From contig OZ023206.1 in the NCBI GenBank assembly GCA_963995525.1, positions 24,285,324 to 24,349,323 of the forward strand: DNA of 64,000 bases, given 5' to 3'. The stretch is from Escarpia spicata (taxonomy: Eukaryota; Annelida; Polychaeta; Sabellida; Siboglinidae). A program made the translations under genes and the position numbers. The notes beneath the pieces are model-generated. The model ran no database searches, had not been told where the DNA came from, and saw only the letters and a list, made by a program, of their open reading frames with translations. Shown here piece by piece: positions 1 through 12,595 of the stretch (within the stretch, counting starts at the first letter, position 1; each line of letters opens with the position of its first letter).

Positions 1-1975
1 TGATGTAAACAACGCGTTGATGTGTGACAATGTGAACGCTGTCCAGAGTTTTTGCTCTCGTTCCGCCCAAGGCACAGCTGCATTACAAGATCCACCGCTG
101 CAGCCATGGTCTTTAGCGATGCCATGAAATGTTTGACAATATAACAAATTTTCTTGATGCCTTTCCATTATGGAATATTATATGCACTTGCGTTTTATTG
201 TGCAGACATTTGAGATTTTACTTCCTCTTTATAAACCAGGGCGACCAACTGTCGAAATACACAGATACAGTGGGTATGTCGACATTGCCAACGTTTCGAA
301 AAGGCAGGAAGTGGATTCGAACGCTGATGCTCTCGGGAACATGATTGACACGTAGCTCTGCTCAGGGATGGCAAAGGAATCCTTCGCTGTTCATATCCCT
401 TTTTGGTGAATTACAGATCAGATTCAAAGACAGAGGTGAAACCGTCGCAGATAGTCTTACAATTCTCAAGGCGTACAGCGTCGTGTGTGAGGGGGACAGG
501 CGGTCCAGTCTAGAGTCTAGAGTGATCGACGAAGAAGAATGCGTTTCTCTTTAAATAGAGAAACTCAAGCGTGTTGCACACCATAGCATAGCATACTCCT
601 ACGACGAGAACATCTGACCAGGCATAATCACTTGGCATATGTGACATTTGCGGCTGTGTTATGCTATAATGACTGCATAGCTCCCTCTGAAGAAACAAGC
701 TGTCTTGTCAGACACCGTCTCCCAAAAGGATGCTACGCAAAGTATCAAGGGTTTCCATAAATTAACGTATTTTGTCACTGTGCTTTTTTGATTTCAACAC
801 ATTTTACTATTGTTCATGTATCTGGCAATGGTGCTACCTATACAACTAGAAATGTACCCACGTACTTCGTGACGATGGCGGATATACTTTCAGTGCGTGT
901 CACAAACGCCGATATTTTACGCCAAGCTATCGCGCTTTTTCATTGCTGGATATAGGACAGGGCAGATGACGCAGTTCTGATGGGTTTCATAATATAATTT
1001 ATGGGGGCATCCCAAACACAACATTTGTGTAATAATGTGCTTGGGGTCGAAACATTTTAAATGTTGCCAGTGATTTACAAAAAGGTGTTGTTTTAAATGG
1101 ACAAATGTCTTATTTTTCTGGGAAATTCCCATTGTAGAAGGTTGGGAGGACATAGCTATTGTGATACGATACCCGGTCAATCGTTGTCCAGATGGATATA
1201 TAGTCCTAAATCCTGCTACAGTTATACAATCCGTAAAACACCGTTAGTTAGAGTTTAATTTATATAGTAATATAACGTCTTAGCCAAACTCAAATTCCAG
1301 TGTTATCCAATGCTTGTACATGAATTTCAACAATAATGATTACACAGTCCCAAATCCTGCGCTTCACCTTGCCAGTTTCTGAGCAGCAACAATGGCAGAG
1401 GGGCGGCACTGGCAACGCTTATTTTTGCAACATTGCTTACAAGGTTACGATGAATTCGGTGGTTGTGATGTTAATCGGCGTACAGGAATCTGGCATGCCT
1501 CAATACAATCATTAGGGAGATCACTAGGGCAATTAAGTCAATTATGACAACTGGATAATTAATACCGACTCCTTGAGAAAGTAGCCTCAGTCTCCATTGT
1601 TTATTCAATCACCAAGACACCGTTATTTACAGTATATGTAGCAATATCACGTCAGCGCCAAACTCAAATGTCTTTGTTATCCAAAGCATGTATATGAATT
1701 TCAACAATAACGATTATAGCATATGGAATGGCATAGTTTATTTGCAGAAACATTGCAATCGAGAAATTCTGAAAACAAGTTATTATAAGAAACCTCCCAA
1801 CTTATTAGTCATGAAATGAACACTACTGCTCACTCACATGAAACAAGAATGGGTAAAGTTGACTGTAAACTCAAATTCGAACTGTCGATGTTACCTAAAC
1901 TTTTTGGGAACGGAAGCTAAACCCATTCCGACCTTCTATGTTTTGCCAGTTAAGTTAAGCATCGATGTTTATCTT

Positions 1976-2290
1976 ATATAAAAGTAAGGTAAGAGTAAGG
2001 CTTTGTATATCACAATATACGTTTTACTCTTTACTGCCTAACTGACCTGTTCAATCTAACACAATCTCCAATAATCTGGGAAGCATTCAGCCACGCAGCA
2101 ATTACTGCATGAAAGTATTAATGCGCTTATATCCACCACTATCTATAGCCAGGTACTCATTCATACAGCTGAGTGAACCGGTGCAGTGAAACGTGAACAA
2201 ACTTGTCCAAGATACAAAACGGTTGTAAGAGACTTCGAATACTTCCTCGATTGAGAGTCCTATGCTCTAAACATTGCGCCACCAGACTTG
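1976..2290 (-). mobile_element. tRNA-derived SINE (copy A of the duplication)
   Basis: Read on the minus strand, this starts with a tRNA-like head (TGGTGGCGCAATG, a box-A-like D arm, then a box-B-like TATTCGAAGTCTC). The body contains TTGGACAAGTT and GAATGAGTACCTGGCTATAG, and the end is TTAC-rich. The body matches the elements at 55205-55540 and 54422-54712, so all belong to one family. The same insertion is present in the other duplicate (44112-44442), so it predates the duplication. Confidence 0.75.
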
Positions 2291-3354
2291 TCCGTAACGT
2301 TAGGAAAATATTTACATGGTACCAGTAATTGTTTGTGTTGGTTTTTACTATTGCCTTCAGTAGTAACTCACATGTACACTGAAAGAGTTAGTGCATAGAG
2401 TGCAGTTACTACTCCCTGGAATAGTCCAAGACTCAAAATAATTCACCTGTGTATTTAAAAGAAACTCCACTTCAGCGAAAAAACCATTTGTGTGAGATAT
2501 ACGATGGCTGTACCAGGTGCCAACAGTTAGAATGAATTGGGATGTCATTCTTGTTCTCGCCGGCGGCAACACCTGCACGCATATTGTGCTATTTCAGGAC
2601 AGGGTGCGGCAGCTTGTTGATAATGTGGAAGTGACCATAAAAAGCCATGTAAAATCACTGCACAGCAAGTGACATACTGAAGCTACAAAAACAGAAACAC
2701 TCTGACAGGCGTCACAACAGGAGGGCTAACATCATACGTCATACCTGCGTGTGGACGATCTGCCAGTGACTGCATTCTTGTGAAGCGAGGAGACTTGCCA
2801 CAGAAATGCGATCCTGGTGACTCGATCATGTCTAACAAATGTTTCAATGTGCAGGACAGTTTCGCCCCATTCAACATTCAAGTAAACATTCCAACATGTC
2901 TAAGAAAAATATAAACTCTCTACAAAAGCAATCATCAAAGTCAGAAAAATAGCGTGAAAACGTGTGTATGTTGAGCAGTTCATTGGCCTGACAAAAACTG
3001 ACAAGATCTTAACTTCACCCATGAATGAAGTAGAAACAATATTGGGTACACGCATAATTTGTGTCTGTTTCATGTTGGGTAATCATCGCACGTGCATCGT
3101 TTCTAAAACTGCATAAAACGAACATCATTACGAGACCGACGGTCACAAGTATCTTTATTAACCATAGCAACATGACTGCCTAAATTAAATCAAAATACCC
3201 ATTTGACAGGTGAATAATTACAATGCCAGAATTAGGTAATGTGCCTAGATGTACTTGGCAAGTACAATAATTAATTGGGAGTTAAATTATCTCACTTGGG
3301 CGTTATTTGATTCAAGTAAGACATTCCAATTTCACTCTGAGCAATTCCACAATT

Positions 3355-4568
3355 CATCATGCAGTGTGTGATTGCAAGTAAAAATGCTTGTTCAGATACT
3401 CCTTTCGGTAGTGGTCGTGGAATAGTTATTCTAACATTTTTAACATGTCATTTACAAGTGTGCCATCATACGGTACATCAACAAATACAAGGTCTACCAG
3501 TGTGAAAATCACCAGAAGGCTCTGGGTTTTTCTGGTAATATGCATGTTGCCTTGCACCTGATACGCATAAGCATGATTTTAGTTCAAGAAAAGTTTGCCA
3601 CTTTGTGAAAGTCCTAAGTATGGCACTGTTACATGTGTGATAGGTTTGTTCCAGGCAGCATATGGGCATTTGACCTCTATTATTGTAGTGTCACCTACAA
3701 TGATATGTGGAGAGCAAGCCGGTAAGGTCGCACTAAACAAACGACCAGACCACTGGTTGTTACACCACTGCCTGTTTTTTCACAGTAAGCTTTAAGTGCA
3801 GTGCTTTCATACTTCCTCTTGTGCTAAGGTGGTGTTGCTGAAATGCTTTTTACCTGTTGTAGGCTCCGGGCAATTGTGTGTGCGTCAGTTCTCTCGGTCA
3901 TCTTACAGATTCTCCCAAAGCGTGAGGCAGTCATGCGTGTTGTGCGCTCTGTATGCCATAAACCTACAACCGTGTGCCCTCCGGTAACGTGTGTGGCCTC
4001 TTCCAGTGAAATTTGTGTGAGAGTGTCAACTTTTATATAATATTCTGATGGTGTGAATGTGCAGTAGTCATGGTCGTTGTCAAATGCATGCATATTTGCA
4101 TGAGTGGTGATATGCAACAGAGCCGGGTACACAGTTGATGAAGCTGCAACATTGACAGTGGCATTGCATACCCGCGTGCATCTTGTTTTGCTGTCCACCC
4201 GGTGTGCCTGTGATATTGGATTATAGATTATATTGCTTTTGTTCATGGATATGTCTAAGTGTTCCGCCTTGACAGGTGACCCGTTGTGCAGACTGTGGAA
4301 AGACTGCACAGTCTCTGTGCATGTTGACTCTGGTTCCATGCCTTTACCAGACGCATAGTCTAGCAAGGGAAAGAAAGCAGTACGGATGTGTTTGCAGTGT
4401 GCACACGGACCCATGTCGGCAGCACATTCACACTGTGTCTCAAGTATGCTGCCAAGCTTGTCCAGGCTCAAGTCCATATCAAACGTGGTAGTACGGCGCA
4501 TCTTGGCACGGCACTGTGTCCTCACGAATGTCTCATCCTTCTTGCAGAAGCGCACGAAACGGATAAAC
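3355..4568 (-). pseudogene. Decayed SWIM zinc-finger / YqaJ-type nuclease gene, copy A
   Basis: An AG acceptor at 4570-4569 opens a 243-codon frame down to a TAG at about 3821. Near its start is a SWIM-like cluster (CECAADMGPCAHCKH), then TCTETVQSFH and GSPVKAEHL, and near the end a WHTERTTRMTASRFGRICK segment. That segment is the typical entry to a YqaJ-type PD-(D/E)XK exonuclease domain. After the stop the same frame reads KRKYESTALKAYCEKTG. A frameshift then leads into GDTTIIEVKCPYAA, which holds the catalytic D and E-x-K, followed by a YQVQGNMHIT-like segment and FHDHY. The nuclease half is therefore broken by at least one stop and two frameshifts. SWIM/YqaJ proteins of this kind are multi-copy in invertebrate genomes, probably as passengers or parts of mobile elements (inference). 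The SWIM and YqaJ assignments rest on motifs only. Confidence 0.75.
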
Positions 4569-5377
4569 CTGAAAGATGATTTATCAGCTTAAATGTTCAG
4601 TGTATATTTGTTCACATGCATAGAACAGATAGCCCTAGAAGATATTGTAGCAACTGAAGTGTAGAAACTGTTTTCAGTAGTAAACTAATAGACACAAGGT
4701 TGTCTGGTAAAGTCAATCGCAACACTAAGCATTCATAATAGTATTAAAGTTCCAATTAATGCATTTAGACGTAAAGCATACTACAACGTGAACCATCAAG
4801 CATTTCACTGTCCCATTTTTACAAATTGTGTGTTATGTGCAGGCAACAACAGTATGTGAACATAATTAGTATCTACATATTTTGTTTTAAACACAATGTT
4901 TCAACTACCTGGCATCATAAAGCTATCTTGCATTTCTGTTGAAGCTAGTTCCTGATGGGTGGCGACAGTGGTCAATTGCATGAGAAGATATTGGCGGTAG
5001 AAGAGTGTTCCCTGTACACATATGTATAGGTGGTTGCAAGGGGTACGGACATGTGCCAGTCATCATCATGGTTGAGATCACTGGCGGAACAACCAAAATT
5101 GCTGTTCCGGTCATATGCCTTCATCTATGAAATATGCAGTGTAAATTATACTAATAGTACTATATAGTCGTAAAGGAAATCAGTAACATTCGTAGTAACC
5201 AGTGGCATAACTACAATATATCAACACACATAGACTTTATTGACACCATGCAATTATTTATAGTAACTAATTTTATAGGATATTAAAAATAGTGATATTT
5301 TTTAAGTTACCTAAATGTATGCATGCCACAAACATATATTAACACAAGACAAGCCAGCGCACACGGACATGTTAATT

Positions 5378-5506
5378 TTAGAGCTTAGAGCAAACAACAC
5401 AAGCAAATATGCTACTATTATACATGTGTTTGCAAGTATGAACATTCCGGTGATTAGGCACATGTCCATTCTCAACTATGGCTTGACTACACACTCGGCA
5501 CACGTT
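5378..5506 (-). pseudogene. Possible zinc-finger exon fragment, copy A
   Basis: On the minus strand a short frame of 42 codons reads CRVC near its start, then several His/Cys in HRNVHTCKH, and CVVC just before a stop. The two CxxC pairs flanking a His/Cys core look like a small zinc-binding module. It lies upstream, on the same strand, of the SWIM/YqaJ gene and might be one of its earlier exons. In copy B the equivalent frame (47494-47622) is kept, also with a stop at the same place but a different stop codon (TGA instead of TAA). No splice sites are convincing, so this is weak. Confidence 0.3.
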
Positions 5507-6844
5507 CACACTTGCTTAATAAAAACTGGATGCCTGATTTGCCAAGATAATTTGCTCAATTTGTGTGTATTGACTAAATGCGCTAACGACATCTTTTCAG
5601 CCATGCCACTGGTGCTCAATGAGGAGTCAATAGCAATTACGTAACCTTACGTAAATAAGCCCCGGTTATTTACTTGACTTGATTTACCCTTTGGACTATT
5701 AGTACTTGGTACTACATACCAAATTAAAGGCCCTGAATCCGATATCCCATTGGTCTTTCTCCAGTGTGGCACAGCAGATTTAATAGCGAAGAATATCACA
5801 CAGTCGCAAATGCGTAAAGTCTATTGTAATTATTATATACGATTTGATTTTGTCCGATGTGGCTATTAAAGTTTTTAGTGTACCAATTAAAAAAGCACGA
5901 TAATTAATTTCTAAGGAATTGTTCGTCTTTGGTGAACATAATCCTAGAAAGTCAGTTTCGTTTGCGGCAATTTCCCGCAAATCGGCTCAGTGTGTTAGAA
6001 TTCCCGGCCACCAAACTGAATGTGGGCAACTATATTTGACGAAAGTTTCATATTTCCACATAGTCGTTTTAGCCGTTTATTATTAATTATTTTATCAAAA
6101 TTTTGTAAGTGAACAATCATAATGATTACAATTAATTTATTCATAACACCTTATACTAAAAAGATTGTCATATGTCACAGAAGTAATATAAGCAATGTTT
6201 GTGCGAACCTAACTATTTTTGCAGGACATATCAAATGAACTGACCAACTGGATATCGGATTAAGGGTCTTTAACCGAACTCGTTAGTACTCAAGAGGTCA
6301 TCTGTAATAGATAATACTAAATTCATTTTCCACGCGCCGTTGTCTGAATATGTCTGCATAAATAATTTCTACTTATTGTATTATCGTTCCGCGTGCGAAT
6401 TACCGTCCAATCAACTCGTTTTTGCGGCCTGATCGTTTCGCCCTTCGCTTTCCAAGTTCTTATCAAAACACTCTTAGATCACCGTTTGGAACTCACGCAC
6501 AATAACAAAACGACCACACGTGGTATAACCGCTCGAGGCGAGTGGCGCCGCGTAGCGGGTAACAGCGCTCGCCTCCTCAATATATGCTAAATTTACCAAT
6601 TAAACTCTGCACACATTAGTCACGCTTAACCAACTCTCGACTGGCTGCGTGACTTCGCCAGGAGCAGAGTCTAGCTCAGAATCGCGTTTTGACTGCTCAC
6701 TGCAAGTTAGCACGCCTATCCCCCCAGAATGTTTATATATTATGTATGTTTTCGATAACGAAATTAAATTACGAAGTAGTGCCCGAAATAGTATTATACA
6801 AAATAATAGTCCATCTTAAACTAAATGAACACAAACAAAAGTTT

Positions 6845-6926
6845 CGAGTACTCTACGGATTTCGAACCGAGAACCTTAAACATTTTTGCTCAACACGCTA
6901 CCGACTTAGCCACCAAGATCTACACG
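6845..6926 (-). repeat. tRNA-like (SINE head or pseudo-tRNA), copy A
   Basis: The minus strand contains TGGCTAAGTCGG, a perfect fit to the polymerase III box A consensus TRGYNNARNNGG. About 35 bases later comes GGTTCGAAATCC, a box B with one extra base. Acceptor-stem pairing is poor, so this is more likely a decayed tRNA-derived repeat than a working tRNA. It is repeated at 48961-49042 in copy B. Confidence 0.5.
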
Positions 6927-7450
6927 TTTTGGTTGTTCTTTGGCGACTACATATATTAGTTAGCAGTCCGACCGTTGCGCGCGACATCGATCGCACTTTG
7001 TTTAGTTAAATTTGTCCTTGTCTTATGTTTATATCATGCTTATTCACACTTTGTTGTTTGTTTCTGCTCGAGCACAAGCAAATAACGTCAATACGGGATA
7101 GTTGGCAGCCACGAGAGCTGCCACCTAGTGAATATGCATGTGATTAAAAGGCACTAAACTACGAAAAAAACGTTTACTATAGTTTTAATTTGTGTGTGAC
7201 ATGTTTCAATATAAGGTTAATGTTGAAAAGTTGTCATAATATAATAGTATCTGATAACATGTATCCATATTTAATTTGTTATTTCTTAGTTGGCATGAGA
7301 GCCAATCATCGTCTCTACCCGAATCTGGGGTAAAGCCACCTACCGGTAACATTGGTAGGGCCATAGTGAGAAGCAAACAAGTGCTGCCACCTAACGGCGC
7401 ATTGGTAATCAAGGGTATGCACGCATAAGATGTAACTGTGTGTAGATTAG

Positions 7451-7543
7451 ATGGCGTCTCGGTACGGATTTTCGGATTTTTCTTCTGATGACGAAAACCA
7501 AATGGATTCGGAAGTAGCTGGTTACCGGTTTCAACCACAATGA
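7451..7543 (+). pseudogene. Acidic N-terminal exon-like ORF (GYRFQP type), copy A
   Basis: A 30-codon frame begins ATGGCGTCTCGG, is rich in Ser/Asp/Glu (FSDFSSDDEN) and ends GYRFQPQ before TGA. An acidic, serine-rich start followed by a YRFEP-like motif is typical of the first exon of invertebrate proteins with a P2X7-type ballast domain and of some transposase-like proteins (recalled, not checked). No downstream exon is evident. Copy B (49567-49659) preserves the frame and start. Confidence 0.35.
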
Positions 7544-7739
7544 CAAGGGCCTGTGTTACGAGGTAGGCGAGAGGCGCGTGCAGGTGAGCACGACAAGGAA
7601 GACCCACGGGCAGTGACGCGGAAACAATATTCACATGGGGGGGGGGGGCAACGGAGCTTCAGCACCACTGAAAATTTATCGCCGCCGCATATCTTCACAT
7701 ATCTTGTGACTATATCGGTTGGCTCGACTGTGACATCGG

Positions 7740-7803
7740 AAGGCGGTGGGGGAGGGGGGACGGGGGACGGGGGACGGGGACGGAGGACGGGGACGGGGGG
7801 AGG
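7740..7803 (+). repeat. G-rich minisatellite (GGGGAC type), copy A
   Basis: Imperfect 6-7 bp units of GGGGAC and GGGGGAC run for about 60 bp, giving many runs of three or more G and strong G-quadruplex potential. The unit arrangement differs from copy B at 49855-49926, which has extra units. Confidence 0.85.
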
Positions 7804-8755
7804 TTTCTGTTTCGTCACTGCCCCGCTGTAACTTCAGCTTCCCGGCTGTGAACTCATGACATCCAAACAAACACGGGGGGACAGTGTATATAATGTTTTT
7901 ATATCGCGCCGCTGCTGTCAATTTACCTTCTCTCCCTTGTCTCCGCTGAAAGGATGACATCCGAAGACGGGGGAATGCTTTCAAAATGTTTCGCTACCAC
8001 GCCGCCTATTACTGGGGGGCACAAAGCAATATGTCTACCCTGCAATTGCACACACCTTTCACAGTCAACAAAAATAAACATTAATCGTCTCGTAAAATTT
8101 ACATTTCCACTCACCATTAAGGTTCGCCACAAAAGCAAACATACACGCACACATTTAATAGGGGACAGAATCATATGTCTGCCCTTGGGGACAGCTGCCC
8201 CTTGTTCTCCCCCCTGTTTCCGCGTCTGTGTCCATGGGCAGGGGAAATGGCGAGGCGAGATTGACAGCTGTCGCTATGGTCTGTGGAAAGTGTCGTAGCG
8301 ATCTGCTTGTTTTAGAACAAGAGTATGTCTGCTGATAGGAAGCGGTTGCGAATCGACAGCACGCCGAGTCTTTTGGTGAAAGTAATTATTAAATTGTCTA
8401 CTTTATAGTTTAAATAACTAACTCAGCCCAAAGCTTACATCCGGGCTGCATATAAACCGCGAGAGATGATTGGTCGGGCCGGGACACCACAGCTCGGGGA
8501 CACGTCATTTGTCTTACAAGTTAGTTGACTTTAGATTTCTAAAGTCACATCTCACTCTCTGTTCCACTTGACTCAGTATTTGACGTGTCCATTGTCACGT
8601 TATATGCGAATACCAGCCAACTTCCCAAGGCTGTACACTAACTTTATTTTAAGAAATGTAGTTGAATGGTTCCATGAATCAAGTTCCAAAATTGCCCAGA
8701 GGCAGAGCTATGATAAACAATAAACAGGAATTGACTCCCTTCTGTTGTAGCCTCG

Positions 8756-9974
8756 GGCATTCTTCCTCCTAGGTGGCACAGATTACATCATTGGTGGTGT
8801 CTGACTCATGGACTTGTCGCCGACGAAAATCTAGTACGTTTACGCCGGGCTAAAATGGGCAGTTGAATACGCCCAAACTGTCGTGATATCGTTATCGAGA
8901 CACTAATTACCACAAATGTTGTGATTATTCCACTAGGGTGCCGCTATATTAGTTACATCGCGTGCGGGAATAAACGGCAACACACGAGGAGATGTGATTG
9001 TTTTGCAACGATTTGGTGCGTAGTTAATTTGTAGACGTGTTAAGGGGACGCGTCATGTAGAAAGCGACACTTACCCGATGTTTATAAGGAGGCAGTGAGG
9101 TGAATACTTTAAAAGGAGGTAGAATGTTCCTAGTTGATTTTCGTTATTTAAATAATATAATGTTCTTAAATATGTACTTTTTTGTTGACGGTATACTACC
9201 CGTCAACTTGTGTTTAGTAAGCCATAACCACGGTGCAATTTGAAAGTACGACCACGGGAACATGTTCAAACATTTAACAAAACATCCATTTAAATAAAAC
9301 AAGCTTTATTGGCAATGCGGCCGAGTTAACTGCTATGCCCTTTGATGTTAAACTTTCCCACGTTCAGCTGAGTTCGTGTTATAAATTACTACGCCCGCTA
9401 ATACCGGGTAGAAGAACAGACCACGTCCTTTTATAGGTGGGCTTTTACTTTATTTGTGTGATAATGTTTGCAAATACCATGCAAACCTAATAACTGCGCA
9501 GCTATATTCGCAGCCGACATCAGATATTCGCCAAACACAAGATGACAAATCTGACATTGGTATGATTATAAATATACGTTCGTCAAAACAATGACAGGCA
9601 CTGTCTCCCAAATTACGATTGCCACATTTTACATTAATTTGTTAATGCACAAAACAAAGACAATTATTGCATGGTTTTAATAATTTAATGTGAATCTGAT
9701 TCAGTAAAGAAGCGGTGGTACACATACCTAATTGTGGGTGGTGCTTCTGGAATAGTAAACAAATATGTTTATTTTTAAAAAATTGGCTATGTACATATTA
9801 TACAGAGATACTATAACAAGTAGCACTTTTATCAACTTTAACAGAAATAACAATGTGGGAATCTTTTGGATTTTATACCAATTTAGTACAGCGATTTACA
9901 AGAAAATGTAATCAGTTGGCGCATTCAAATAGGTTTTCAAAGTTGCCATGAAGCATTAAACACATGTTGTCCAA
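8756..9974. other. Unique noncoding stretch
   Basis: This is AT-rich sequence just beyond the duplication edge. The only structure I see is a short perfect hairpin near 9184-9207 (GTTGACGG pairing with CCGTCAAC). No gene or known repeat is supported. Confidence 0.5.
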
Positions 9975-10530
9975 AGTATGACTTGCGGTTATTGTTTCGA
10001 GGATGAATTCGGTTGAGGAAGAATGTTGCGATAACCACTTGTGAACTGCGGATATAGCAGGTTCGTGACCACTCATTCGTTGTTGGCTTCTGCTTCGACG
10101 TAGTTACGGGTCTACCCCCATGGTTTCAATATTAATCCATTCGTTGTCTAATATTAAATACGCTATGTATATTATGTTTTATTGCTTTGCCATTATAAGT
10201 ATTGCATTGATGTGTTCAAATGTCAAGAGTTAGATTTATAAGTGTTACAGTTTCCGCCTATATTTGACACAGCAGACAAAAAAAATACGAAAACCAGCTA
10301 GGGTTCTAGAAGAGTTAGTTAGAGGTTAGACACCACACATAAAGCATTACGCTATTTGTTATGTATTAGAGATAAACCGTCCCATAAAACGTTTCATAAC
10401 GGAGATATCTCCCCACCATAATAGCACACGTGTTATGAGAAATACCCCGCAGATATAATCGTCACTGTTGTCTTTTTCTTCATCTTATCGTCTTCTTCTT
10501 CTGGGTACCGTGCCTGTCGCAGACATGGGA
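9975..10530. repeat. Older duplication, left copy, distal part
   Basis: Diverged similarity to about 31440-31790. Shared landmarks are the GAGTTGAGGAAGAA-like bases followed by GTGCGGATATAGCAGGT, TTGGCTTCTG, a TACGCTATTTGTTA block and a CTTCTTCTTC tract. The match resumes at 12596, so 10531-12595 looks like material inserted into, or expanded in, this copy. Confidence 0.7.
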
Positions 10531-11150
10531 GCTGGGTTGTTTGTTTTTGTAGCAGGTATGCTATGTTTCTTTAAAACTATGTAGAGAGACTATCGAGTAG
10601 TTATATTCGCTGACGACATCGACATTTCCCCTCAGTATTTCCTGTTGCTACCAGAAGTTCTAGCGTTTGCTTTCTCATTATATGTCCAGTGAGTGAATCC
10701 TGCTTGTTGGTGTCTGGTTTTGCACAACATTTTGCTTTTTGTTTTGGATTTTCTAACGATATCTTCTTTACTTTTCATTTATGTAATTTATGAATTTTAT
10801 TCGATTTTGTTTTCTGAGTTTTTATCGTTATGGGAATGCAGTAGGATTTTTTTGTAACGTAGTGTGTGTATATGCATGTAAGATACGTGAGGAGATGTTT
10901 GGCGGCAGTATTTGGTAATTTTTATGGTTAGGTCAGAAAATAAAAGTTCGCCAACGAATTTCCTAACAACACCTCAACATTAGTCAATGTTTGGACATTA
11001 CACTGGAATTTTCTCAAGACATGTGCATGCCTTGGCTCTCGAAATCCAAATGGCAGACTTTCGGGTTGTTTAGCCTCAAAACGAAATGATGTGATTAAAA
11101 TAGTTCCCGGATGTACCCGTGTAACGATATCGAATCCCTCACGAGACGTC
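10531..11150. other. No supported feature
   Basis: AT-rich, T-tract-containing sequence between the diverged duplicate and the CA/TG array. I see no exon or recognisable element. Confidence 0.5.
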
Positions 11151-11151
11151 A

Positions 11152-11604
<453 letters not shown>

Positions 11605-12307
11605 CAGGGGTTTACCTGGTGGATGTTTGTGTTCAAGGGTCTTCGGGAACCCCTGCCATCTTTCGAGGGGGTCCCAAGCTTGTAGTGAGGGTCCCACTTA
11701 TTGCTCTTTTTTAATTGTAAGTATTTTTTCTACATATCACAACTTATACAACCCATGTAAACCCGGTTATAATTATTATTAGTTTAATACTAACAAGAAC
11801 TTAACAAAATAACGTGCCTTGTTACAACATACTGTTTTATTTGTTGATATTTCTTCCTTGATAATCGATGTAGTTTTGAAAGTTAGAGCAGCCTTCCTCA
11901 CTTATGAGACAATGTGGAACGATGACATAAAGACACACTGAGGTATCTATTCGATTGTTGGACGAGTGACTGGCGCGATCGGCCCCCGGGATGGGAGTCG
12001 GGATCGGAGGCTTGCACTCTCTACTGTTGTCGTACGATCCGTCATTTGTTTGGTGATAACAAGCGGTAAGTTATACAAGAGATTGTTCGTAAGTCGGTTT
12101 GTTTTTTATTGCTATAGCTCAGATAAATTAAGCAGTCTTAAAACACGCAGCAACTGCGCTCAAACCATTAAGCCTGGACGGACATGCGTACGGATTGGAA
12201 TGGTATTCTGGTTCGCGAATCAGTTCCTAGACGCGTTTCGCAAAACTACGCGCAGGGCGGCGCCACATACGTATAAGACGCAGGATCTTGCGTCCCGTAA
12301 ACCCCTG
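11605..12307. mobile_element. 703-bp non-autonomous DNA transposon with TA target duplication
   Basis: The left end is CAGGGGTTTACC (from 11605) and the right end is the inverted GTAAACCCCTG (to 12307), giving 11 bp of perfect terminal inverted repeat. Each end is flanked by TA (11603-11604 and 12308-12309), the target duplication of the Tc1/mariner/pogo supergroup. No transposase frame is present, so it is a MITE-like derivative. It sits between a (TG)n and a (TA)n tract, which suggests insertion into a simple repeat. Confidence 0.8.
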
Positions 12308-12512
12308 TACATATATATGTATTATATATATAATATATATATAATATATACATAATATATATATAATACATATATGCATGTAGGTATGTATGTGTGTGTG
12401 TGCGTGTGTGCGTGTGTGCGTGTGTGCGTGTGTGCGTGTGTGCGTGTGTGCGTGTGTGCGTATGTGCGTAGGTGCGTGTGTGCGCGTGTGTGTATGTGTG
12501 TATGTGTGTACG
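12308..12512. repeat. (TA)n plus (TGTGTGCG)n microsatellite
   Basis: A TA-rich tract (12308-12375) is followed by 8-bp units of TGTGTGCG from about 12388 to 12484. The same 8-bp unit, on the opposite strand, forms the array at 33957-34104. Confidence 0.9.
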
Positions 12513-12595
12513 TATGCATATGCAGGTGTGTATGATTCTATGAATGTAACCACGTACGTGAGTATGTGTATAAATATAATGTGCAATTATTGTAT

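Larger units (their letters stand above)
1..8755. repeat. Segmental duplication, left copy (A)
   Basis: This stretch matches 36979-50910 in the same orientation, with only a few percent of mismatches by eye. The match ends at the shared bases ttgtagcctcg (8755 here, 50910 in copy B), after which the two sequences are unrelated. Copy A reaches the left window edge, so its true start may lie outside. It lacks three insertions found in copy B, so those are gained in B or lost from A; for the RTE insertion the target-site duplication shows it was gained in B. Between the listed elements (for example 560-1970, 2300-3350, 5700-6840 and 8000-8755) I see AT-rich noncoding sequence and no supported gene. 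Confidence 0.95.

Noticed and set aside
5315..5644. 109-codon plus-strand frame kept in both duplicates (also 47431-47760)
   Set aside because: Conservation is explained by recent duplication; no domain or splice evidence, and the opposite strand has a more protein-like CxxC frame.
6845..6926. Functional tRNA gene
   Set aside because: Box A fits but box B has an extra base and the stems do not pair well, so it is listed only as tRNA-like.
7531..7984. Proline-rich frames over the G-rich minisatellite
   Set aside because: Produced by the GGGGAC repeat; frame is not kept between the two duplicate copies.
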